This document shows positions 1-5,363 of a stretch of DNA of 5,363 bases, piece after piece. The stretch spans positions 1-5,363 of the forward strand of contig CAYNQE010000018.1 of NCBI GenBank assembly GCA_964399345.1. Reading direction: 5' to 3'. Below the pieces are notes generated by a model. The model made no database searches, had not been told where the DNA came from, and worked only from the letters and a program-made list of their open reading frames with translations. Source of the DNA: UBA2100 sp964399345 (GTDB lineage: Bacteria > Patescibacteriota > Minisyncoccia > Phycocordibacterales > UBA2100). A program made the translations under genes and the position numbers. Position 1 is the stretch's first letter. Every line of letters starts with the position of its first letter.

Positions 1-261
1 CTCATCTGTTCTTTTAAGAATCCCTTTTGCGGTAGGTTTATTATTAGGAAATGTTTTTCTAAATTTGTTCCAAATAGAGTCAGCCGCTTTTCCTGAGAGT
101 TGTTGTCCTGCAATAATACGACAAAGACTGCTGAAGAGCTCCTTTTGGCTTGTAGGACCGTCAGAGAATTTTCCTTTAAAGTCTACAATTGCTTTGTATA
201 GTTTTGGGTCAGTCTTTTTAAAATGGGTCAATACTTTTTTGGCATCAGCTAAGTGTACCAT
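1..261 (-). CDS. DNA-3-methyladenine glycosylase II-like protein (HhH-GPD superfamily), N-terminal part, cut by the window edge
   Basis: This partial gene encodes the first 87 residues of a probable base-excision repair glycosylase that removes alkylated bases such as 3-methyladenine from DNA. The minus strand is open from an ATG at 261 to base 1. Residues about 36-70 carry the family's N-terminal signature: a helix reading LFSSLCRIIAGQQLSGKAAD (42-61), where IIxQQLSxKAA is the hallmark of AlkA/MAG-type HhH-GPD proteins, followed by IWNKFRKTFP. Residues 76-87 (PTAKGILKRTDE) match the family's 'PTPEAILATPDEE' segment. The helix-hairpin-helix and catalytic Asp would lie beyond the window. There is no room for the extra N-terminal domain of E. 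coli AlkA, so this is the compact, yeast MAG1-like form. The frame continues upstream to a TGA at 306-304 but has no other ATG, GTG or TTG, so this start is the only one. It is divergent from ileS with a 30-base gap. Superfamily assignment is firm; exact substrate is inferred. Confidence 0.85.
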   Translation of the reverse strand, partial: MVHLADAKKVLTHFKKTDPKLYKAIVDFKGKFSDGPTSQKELFSSLCRIIAGQQLSGKAADSIWNKFRKTFPNNKPTAKGILKRTDE

Positions 262-273
262 TAAGCCATATTC

Positions 274-282
274 TGGTACGAT
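274..282 (+). promoter_or_regulatory. Candidate extended -10 promoter of ileS, near-leaderless
   Basis: The sequence TGG-TACGAT is an extended -10 (TGn followed by a hexamer with 4 of 6 matches to TATAAT). Its last base is 9 bases before the gap ends at the ileS ATG, so transcription would start about 3 bases before the ATG, leaving no space for a ribosome binding site. No good -35 stands about 17 bases upstream (that position reads TGTACC). The 30-base gap between the divergent genes must hold the promoter unless it lies inside the glycosylase gene. Confidence 0.4.
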
Positions 283-285
283 ACA
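278..285 (-). promoter_or_regulatory. Candidate -10 element for the glycosylase gene
   Basis: On the minus strand a TG (285-284) is followed directly by TATCGT (283-278), 4 of 6 matches to TATAAT. Transcription would begin near 271, leaving a leader of about 10 bases with no Shine-Dalgarno sequence. No convincing -35 is visible, and the TG lacks the usual one-base spacer of an extended -10. It overlaps the candidate -10 of ileS on the other strand. A weaker alternative, GAATAT (273-268), would give a leaderless transcript. This is a prediction from sequence only. Confidence 0.3.
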
Positions 286-291
286 TCCACT

Positions 292-3063
292 ATGAGTGAA
301 ATATCAAAACGTGAAGGGGAGACTTTAAAGTTCTGGAATGAGAATGATATTTTTAATAAATCAGTAGAAAGGGAAGCCCAAAACGGTGATTTTGTATTCT
401 ACGATGGACCTCCGTTTGCAACAGGTACTCCACACTACGGGCACCTTGTTGCCAGTGCTATAAAAGACGCGGTTCCACGATATTGGACAATGAAAGGATA
501 TAAGGTTGAACGTCAGTGGGGATGGGATTGTCACGGGCTTCCTCTTGAGAACATTGTAGAGAAAGAATTAAATATTTCAGGAAGAAAAGATATTCTAGAA
601 TTAGGTGTAAGGAAGTTTAACGACGTTTGTCGTGAGAAGATTAAAGAAGTTTCTGATGAATGGGGTCAATTAATTCCACGCTTTGGTCGTTGGTCTGATA
701 TGGATAATCCATATAGAACAATGGACAAGACATTTATGGAAAGTGAATGGTGGATGTTTAAACAACTCCACGATAAAGAATTAGTCTATGAAGACTATCG
801 TTCAATTCATATCTGCCCTCGGTGCGAGACTACTCTTTCTCAGAGCGAAGTGACCGAAGGGTATAAAGACATTAAAGATCTTTCAGTTACCGTAGAGTTT
901 CCAATAAAAGGAGAAGATGTTTCCTTTCTAGCATGGACTACAACTCCATGGACTCTTCCTGGAAACGTGGCTCTTGCCGTGGGTTCTGACATCGACTATG
1001 TAATTACAGAAAAGGATGGAAAGAAATATATTGTTGCAAAAGAAGCACTAGACCGCATGTTTGGAGAGGGTGAGCATAAAATAGTTTCAGAAATGAAAGG
1101 GAGTGAATTGGTTGGTAAAGAATATATTCCTCCTTTCGATTCATATTACAAAGAAAGTGACACCGCATGGAAGGTATACGCCGCTGATTTCATTAATACA
1201 GAAACAGGAACCGGGTTAGCACACGAAGCACCAGCCTTTGGTGCTGAGGACTTAGAGTTAGCACAAGAAGTAGGACTTCCAGTAATACAACACCTTGGAA
1301 TGGATGGGATAATTTACCCAGAAGTTAAAGAACTAGCAGGGTTGCACGTTAAACCAATTGACGATCATCAATCAACCGATGTTGAAGTTATTAAATACCT
1401 TGCTGGAAAGGGAATATTATTCTCAAAAGAAAAATACGAACACTCATACCCGCATTGTTGGAGGTGTGACACGCCACTACTTAACTACGCAACTAATTCG
1501 TGGTTTGTAGCAGTTGAGAAAATGAAGGAACGACTTTTAAAGTACGCAGATGAGATAAATTGGTCCCCAACTCATATAAAGAAGGGAAGATGGGGTAATT
1601 GGCTTGAAGGCGCAAGGGATTGGTCAATTTCACGCCAGCGATTCTGGGCAAACACAATTCCGGTATGGAGATGTCAGGAATGTAAAAATACTGACGTATT
1701 TGGAAGTGTTGCTGAATTAAAAGAAAAAAGTGGAGTGGAGGTGAGTGACTTACACAAAGATGTAGTTGATGAAGTACATTATGCTTGTGAGTGTGGCGGA
1801 AAAATGGTGAGAGTTCCCGACGTACTGGACACTTGGTTTAACTCAGGCTCAGTACCGTTTGCCTCATACCATTATCCTTTTGAAAACAAAGAAAAGGTTG
1901 ATAACAGAATCCCTGCTGATTTTATCGCAGAAGGAACAGATCAAACTCGTGCATGGTTCTACTACCAACACATACTAGTTGGTGGAGTGTTTGAAAAACC
2001 TGCATTTAAGAACGTTATCGTAAACGGAATGGTGATGGCTGAAGATGGAAAGAAGATGGCAAAAAAGTTAAAGAATTATCCTGATCCTAAATTAATGATA
2101 GACACTTATGGAGCTGACGCCATACGCCTATACCTTTTAAGTTCCCAAGTAGTCCGAGCAGAAGATTTTAATTTTATAGAACGCGAGGCAGCACAAGTTG
2201 CAAGCAAAGTTATGGGGAGACTCGCTAACGTTCATTCCTTCTATGAGCTGTATAAGGATTCAGTTGAACACGAAGGCAACTCAGAGAGTAAAAATGTATT
2301 AGATAGATGGATCATTGCGAGAATGCACCAAATGCACGTGCAAGTTACAACTGCAATGGATTCATATGAGTTAGATAAAGCGACACGTCCTCTTGGAGAA
2401 TTTGTTGACGATCTTTCCATTTGGTATATAAGACGCTCAAGAGATCGACTTAAGAATGATGCAGAAGCGCTCTCTACTCTAAGATGGGTATTAAGAAAAT
2501 ATGCAAAGGTTTCAGCGCCCTTTACTCCTTTCATTGCAGAATGGCTATGGAGTAATGTTAAAAGAAATGATGACGAAGAGAGTGTGCACTTAGCATCATG
2601 GTGCAAGGGAGCTACTGCTGATGAAAAAGTTCTTGAAGAAATGGCTCAAGTTAGAGAGATTGTGTCAGGGGCTCTTCTAAGGCGTGCGGATGCAAATATC
2701 AAAGTACGACAACCGCTACAGAAGTTAACTATAGGAGTTTCTTTGGACAAAGAATATTTGGACATTATTTCTGATGAAGTAAACGTTAAGGAAGTTGAGG
2801 TAGGTAGTGAAATGTCACTAGACACAGAAATAACACCAGAACTTAGAAAGGAAGGAATGGCACGGGATATTATCAGGGCAATTCAAGATGAGCGCAAAGA
2901 GAAAGATCTTGAGATTGCAGAAACTGCAACGGTAAAAGTCTCAGGAGATAGCGAAGTACTCGAGGCAACATCTCTATTTAAAGAAGAAATGCAAAAACAA
3001 ACAAACACAACTGTGGAAACTGGAAAGGAGCAGAGCGAAATCGAAATAGACTTAACTGCATGA
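292..3063 (+). CDS. ileS: Isoleucyl-tRNA synthetase, type 2 (eukaryote-like), shortened
   Basis: This class I synthetase charges tRNA-Ile with isoleucine in the cytoplasm and hydrolyses misacylated Val-tRNA. Seen in order: HIGH motif HYGH (48-51); GWDCHGLPLE (77-86), where Cys in place of the Thr of E. coli-type enzymes marks the eukaryote-like class; a GRWSDMDNPYRTMD block (132-145) and CPRC (175-178); the CP1 editing domain with WTTTPWTLPGN (215-225) and GTGLAHEAPAFGAED (306-320), whose last Asp is the conserved amine-binding residue; CWRCDTPL (389-396); RDWSISRQRFW (442-452); Cys pairs at 461/464 and 499/501; the KMSKS loop as KMAKK (588-592); and an anticodon-binding helical domain from about 670, with ANIKVRQPL (801-809). 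At 923 residues it is about 100 shorter than typical type 2 enzymes, the loss apparently at the C-terminus. KMAKK and FWANTIP (usual WGxPIP) are departures from consensus. The frame has a TAA at 262-264 and no other upstream start. No Shine-Dalgarno sequence is present. Type 2 enzymes are generally mupirocin-tolerant, so tolerance is inferred. Confidence 0.97.
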   Translation: MSEISKREGETLKFWNENDIFNKSVEREAQNGDFVFYDGPPFATGTPHYGHLVASAIKDAVPRYWTMKGYKVERQWGWDCHGLPLENIVEKELNISGRKDILELGVRKFNDVCREKIKEVSDEWGQLIPRFGRWSDMDNPYRTMDKTFMESEWWMFKQLHDKELVYEDYRSIHICPRCETTLSQSEVTEGYKDIKDLSVTVEFPIKGEDVSFLAWTTTPWTLPGNVALAVGSDIDYVITEKDGKKYIVAKEALDRMFGEGEHKIVSEMKGSELVGKEYIPPFDSYYKESDTAWKVYAADFINTETGTGLAHEAPAFGAEDLELAQEVGLPVIQHLGMDGIIYPEVKELAGLHVKPIDDHQSTDVEVIKYLAGKGILFSKEKYEHSYPHCWRCDTPLLNYATNSWFVAVEKMKERLLKYADEINWSPTHIKKGRWGNWLEGARDWSISRQRFWANTIPVWRCQECKNTDVFGSVAELKEKSGVEVSDLHKDVVDEVHYACECGGKMVRVPDVLDTWFNSGSVPFASYHYPFENKEKVDNRIPADFIAEGTDQTRAWFYYQHILVGGVFEKPAFKNVIVNGMVMAEDGKKMAKKLKNYPDPKLMIDTYGADAIRLYLLSSQVVRAEDFNFIEREAAQVASKVMGRLANVHSFYELYKDSVEHEGNSESKNVLDRWIIARMHQMHVQVTTAMDSYELDKATRPLGEFVDDLSIWYIRRSRDRLKNDAEALSTLRWVLRKYAKVSAPFTPFIAEWLWSNVKRNDDEESVHLASWCKGATADEKVLEEMAQVREIVSGALLRRADANIKVRQPLQKLTIGVSLDKEYLDIISDEVNVKEVEVGSEMSLDTEITPELRKEGMARDIIRAIQDERKEKDLEIAETATVKVSGDSEVLEATSLFKEEMQKQTNTTVETGKEQSEIEIDLTA
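3060..3063 (+). other. ATGA start/stop overlap coupling ileS and recO
   Basis: The recO ATG overlaps the ileS TGA in the sequence ATGA. Such overlaps usually mean that a terminating ribosome re-initiates on the next gene. No Shine-Dalgarno sequence stands at working distance; the only purine-rich stretch (GGAAAGGAG, 3022-3030) lies about 29 bases before the ATG, too far to act in the usual way. Coupling is therefore the likeliest way recO is translated. Confidence 0.75.
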
Positions 3064-3611
3064 GTCACGCAGTGCATACGACTAACGCCATAGTACTTTC
3101 CAGTACTGATGTTCAAGATGCCGATAAACTTTTTTGGCTTCTAACAGAAGATTTCGGATTAATATTTGCAAGTGCAAAAAGTATTAGAGAAGAAACATCC
3201 AAATTACGATATGTATTACAAGATTTAAGTAATGTGCAGGTCTCTGTTGTTAAGGGAAGAGGAATATGGAGAGTGACTGGCGCACAATCAACTGGGGTGT
3301 CTAAATTAAAAGGTGAGAAGATAAAAATATTTGGTCGCGTTGCTGCAATAACAAAACGACTAATGCCAACTGACGAGGTAAACAAGGAAATATTTTCCAC
3401 CCTGTTAAACTCAAGAGAAAAAATAGACAAAGCAGAGAACCTAACTGTTGCAAGAGTCCTGTTCCATCTTGGGTATTTAACTTGTACGGATGAATACAGT
3501 GGAATTATTGATACTTTAGAGTTTTCCGAAGAAGAGATATCTTCTGCGGAGAAAATGAAAGATAAATTAGTCGCAGATATAAATAACGGGCTAGTCGAAA
3601 GTCAGTTGTAG
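3060..3611 (+). CDS. recO: DNA repair protein RecO, short form
   Basis: RecO is a recombination mediator that, with RecR, helps load RecA onto SSB-coated single-stranded DNA in RecFOR-type gap repair. The N-terminal OB-fold is recognisable: TNAIVLSSTDVQDADKLFWL (8-27) matches the family's 'GIVLxxxdyxEaDrll' strand and helix, LLTEDFGLIFASAKSIRE (27-44) matches 'LTxexGlvxxxAKGxR', and VSVVKGRGIWRVTGAQ (61-76) matches the strand ending the fold. A helical region follows, and ARVLFHLGYL (131-140) matches the C-terminal domain's 'LxLLGYxP' helix. The protein ends at 183 residues, against about 230-250 for the usual family member. The region where many RecO proteins carry a four-cysteine zinc site is missing; only one Cys (142) is present. 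The TAG end is clean and no frameshift is apparent, so this looks like a naturally reduced form. RecO identity rests on the N-terminal pattern and is fairly secure. Confidence 0.85.
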   Translation: MSHAVHTTNAIVLSSTDVQDADKLFWLLTEDFGLIFASAKSIREETSKLRYVLQDLSNVQVSVVKGRGIWRVTGAQSTGVSKLKGEKIKIFGRVAAITKRLMPTDEVNKEIFSTLLNSREKIDKAENLTVARVLFHLGYLTCTDEYSGIIDTLEFSEEEISSAEKMKDKLVADINNGLVESQL

Positions 3612-3613
3612 TT

Positions 3614-3622
3614 TGATATACT
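3614..3622 (+). promoter_or_regulatory. Extended -10 promoter for a leaderless transcript of the surface-protein gene
   Basis: TGA-TATACT is an extended -10 with 5 of 6 matches to TATAAT. It lies in the 17-base gap after recO, and its last base is 7 bases before the A of the ATG at 3629, the usual distance from a -10 to the transcription start. The transcript would therefore begin at the start codon. No clear -35 is present (the position 17 bases upstream reads GTCGAA). This suggests expression partly independent of ileS-recO. It is the best promoter match in the window but is a prediction. Confidence 0.55.
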
Positions 3623-3628
3623 CTATAT

Positions 3629-5363
3629 ATGGATCCAGATAACAAACTCAGTAAACTCAAGAAACAAATGTATTCTCGAATGAAGCAGCCTCAACAAAGG
3701 CCGCGAAGAGACCTATCTCCTCTTGAAAGACCAACCCAAACTAACTGGCAAGAAGAGACTGCGGAAGAACCGGAAATATTTTATGAACCTGATGCAGTGA
3801 AGAAACATTCACTCCCAACTATATTTTTACTCATTTCAATCGCTGTATTTATCGCAGCAGGAGGAATTGCTACATACTTCTTTCTTTCAGGATCAAACGT
3901 AATAACGTCTAGAAAGATAGACCTAGTTGTTAATGGGCCTAGAACGGTAAATGGTGGAGAGGTGTTGGAGCTAAAGGTTTCGGTGATTAATAAAAACAAC
4001 GCAACGCTAGATTTAGCAGATCTTGTTATCACATATCCTGAAGGAACCAGGTCTCCACAAGACTTAACTACCGCAATGGAGGTTCAAAGAATACCACTAG
4101 GCTCAATTGAACCAGGAGGCACTAGAACCGGCATAGTTAGAGGTGCTTTGTTTGGTAGGAATGGAGAGACGCAAGAAATTAATATTGCACTGGAGTACAG
4201 GCTAAATGGATCAAGTGCCTTGTTCTTTACCGAGGAAATACATTCTGTGTTAGTGGCATCAGGAACGCTTGAAATTTCTTTAGAGTCTAACGCACAAGCC
4301 GTTGCAGGACAGAACATGGACCTTACAGCAACTGTGCGGTCGCTAGCAAAAACAAAAGTAAGCGACGTAATTTTAAGAGCCTCATATCCTTTTGGATTCA
4401 CCCTAGACAAAGCTACTCCAGAAGTTAGTAGCAATGGTTTATGGGAATTAGGTGATTTTGAACCAGGTGAAACTCGCTCTGTTCGAATACAAGGTCCTCT
4501 AGATGGTCAAACAGGAGACACCAGAGTATTTAGGTTTTTAGCCGGAACACGAACAAGTCCAAAATCTACAAAAATTGATGTTGTCTTAGCGGACTTCGAG
4601 CACGAGCTTTCAATAACACGGCCGTTTTTGGAAATGTCACTTTCCTACGACGGGATTCCAGGAAGCGACTACACAGCAAGAGCAGGAGAGGCAATACCTG
4701 TAATACTTTCTTGGAGAAACAATCTTGGAGTACCGCTAAGTGACGTGGTGGTGGCTGCAACATTAAGTGGAGACGGCTTTGATCCATTTAATGTAAATGT
4801 AGACAGTGGGTTTTATAGATCAATAGATTCAGTAATATTGTGGGATAAAACCACAGCAGGAGACAGATTGGAAAATATAGCAGCTGGTGCCACAGGTTCT
4901 TTGCTAATTAGATTAATACCAAAGTCCGCGAATAATCTCGCTGGAATAACAAACCCAACGATAAATATGGAACTTCACGCAGCAGGACAAAGACTTGCTG
5001 AGAGTAGTGTCCCGGAAACTATTCAGGCTACAGTCAAAGAAGAGATAAGGATTGCAACCGATGTTGAGTTTGCATCCGCCGCGCTATATTTTGAAAATCC
5101 ACTAGGAAGTGTTGGACCTCTTCCTCCAAAGGTTGAAAATGAGACCACTTATGGAATTTTGTGGGAATTATCAAACTCTACTAATGATGTAGAAAACACT
5201 TCGGTTAGTGCATCTCTACCTCCGTATATGCGATGGGGTGGTGTATCAAGTCCTTCGTCTGAGCACGTTACATACAATGAAAATACAAGAACAATAACTT
5301 GGAATGTAGGTAAATTACTTCCAAATACAGGCGTTGGAACAAGAGCCTCAAGAAGAGTTGTAT
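3629..5363 (+). CDS. Membrane-anchored protein with tandem Ig-like/DUF11-like domains, C-terminal end beyond the window
   Basis: Function is unknown; the architecture suggests a cell-surface structural or adhesive protein. The 578 residues seen comprise a charged, Gln/Pro-rich cytoplasmic tail (1-59); a transmembrane helix (about 62-86) preceded by KKH, with few positive charges just after it, predicting N-in/C-out topology; and repeated beta-rich units of about 110-130 residues at about 95-210, 213-322, 335-465 and 472 onward. The units share a shoulder motif, variants of W-x-LG-x-(F/I/L)-x-PG-x-T: LGSIEPGGTRTG (157-168), LWELGDFEPGETRS (271-284), LENIAAGATGS (414-424) and TWNVGKLLPNTGVG (557-570). 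Such motifs are typical of DUF11/Ig-like exported proteins. The segment contains no cysteine. The start is fixed by an in-frame TGA at 3614-3616 with no other start codon after it. From memory only, the plan resembles a large protein conserved among Parcubacteria. No signal-peptidase or sortase site is seen; the C-terminus is missing. A role in a secretion or pilus system cannot be excluded. Confidence 0.85.
   Translation, partial: MDPDNKLSKLKKQMYSRMKQPQQRPRRDLSPLERPTQTNWQEETAEEPEIFYEPDAVKKHSLPTIFLLISIAVFIAAGGIATYFFLSGSNVITSRKIDLVVNGPRTVNGGEVLELKVSVINKNNATLDLADLVITYPEGTRSPQDLTTAMEVQRIPLGSIEPGGTRTGIVRGALFGRNGETQEINIALEYRLNGSSALFFTEEIHSVLVASGTLEISLESNAQAVAGQNMDLTATVRSLAKTKVSDVILRASYPFGFTLDKATPEVSSNGLWELGDFEPGETRSVRIQGPLDGQTGDTRVFRFLAGTRTSPKSTKIDVVLADFEHELSITRPFLEMSLSYDGIPGSDYTARAGEAIPVILSWRNNLGVPLSDVVVAATLSGDGFDPFNVNVDSGFYRSIDSVILWDKTTAGDRLENIAAGATGSLLIRLIPKSANNLAGITNPTINMELHAAGQRLAESSVPETIQATVKEEIRIATDVEFASAALYFENPLGSVGPLPPKVENETTYGILWELSNSTNDVENTSVSASLPPYMRWGGVSSPSSEHVTYNENTRTITWNVGKLLPNTGVGTRASRRVV

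Noticed and set aside
65..295. A 76-codon open frame on the plus strand ending at the ileS start.
   Set aside because: It lies opposite the glycosylase gene, whose minus-strand translation shows the clear QQLS-type family signature. The plus-strand peptide has no recognisable motif.
2241..2606. A 121-codon minus-strand open frame inside ileS.
   Set aside because: ileS in this stretch encodes the conserved anticodon-binding domain. The opposite frame is Ser/Leu-rich and low in information, as expected of an antisense shadow.
3022..3030. GGAAAGGAG as a Shine-Dalgarno sequence for recO.
   Set aside because: It is about 29 bases before the recO ATG, too far for normal use, and it falls inside ileS codons for Lys and Glu. 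Coupling through ATGA explains recO better.
2883..3430. Two minus-strand open frames (2883-3116 and 3113-3430) that abut each other across the ileS-recO junction.
   Set aside because: Both lie opposite recognisable IleRS C-terminal and RecO sequence and show no family motif. Their abutment is coincidental.
3612..3628. A terminator between recO and the surface-protein gene.
   Set aside because: The gap has no inverted repeat and no T-run. It contains a promoter-like extended -10 instead, so read-through from ileS-recO cannot be excluded.
3781..4787. Three minus-strand open frames (3781-4032, 4084-4434, 4566-4787) under the surface-protein gene.
   Set aside because: The plus-strand frame is open for 578 codons with a transmembrane helix and recurring domain motifs. 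The minus-strand peptides show nothing comparable.
1..5363. CRISPR arrays, insertion sequences, tRNA or rRNA genes, riboswitch-like leaders.
   Set aside because: No direct repeats with regular spacers, no transposase or terminal inverted repeats and no cloverleaf were seen. The two non-coding gaps (30 and 17 bases) are too short for a riboswitch or T-box, which is itself a contrast with ileS genes that carry T-box leaders in Firmicutes.

Overview
The window looks like a compact, AT-rich bacterial chromosome segment, most plausibly from a Candidate Phyla Radiation (Patescibacteria, Parcubacteria-like) genome. Five observations point that way: an isoleucyl-tRNA synthetase of the eukaryote-like (type 2) class that is shorter than usual; a RecO that stops before its usual C-terminal part; no Shine-Dalgarno sequence in front of any of the three plus-strand genes; extended -10 elements so close to start codons that transcripts would be leaderless or nearly so; and a large membrane-anchored protein of repeated beta-sandwich domains next to housekeeping genes. 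TGA works as a stop (it ends ileS), so this is not a UGA-recoded lineage. The assignment is inference; no marker gene such as rRNA is present.

Layout. Bases 1-261 (minus strand) hold the first 87 codons of a HhH-GPD DNA glycosylase of the AlkA / 3-methyladenine glycosylase II type, cut off by the window edge. A 30-base divergent gap (262-291) follows, with candidate -10 elements for both directions laid almost on top of each other. The plus strand then carries ileS (292-3063), recO (3060-3611, overlapping ileS by ATGA), a 17-base gap containing a good extended -10 (TGA-TATACT), and a large ORF starting at 3629 that runs off the right end (578 codons seen). The large ORF encodes a cytoplasmic tail, one transmembrane helix and at least four tandem Ig-like/DUF11-like domains.

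How the genes fit together. ileS supplies Ile-tRNA for translation. recO (recombination mediator) is translationally coupled to it. The surface protein probably has its own leaderless promoter and may also be read from upstream. The divergent glycosylase is a base-excision repair enzyme. No mobile element, CRISPR array, tRNA, rRNA or convincing terminator was seen. The window is mostly ordinary housekeeping sequence; the most notable points are the promoter arrangement, the two shortened housekeeping proteins and the cysteine-free repeat protein.
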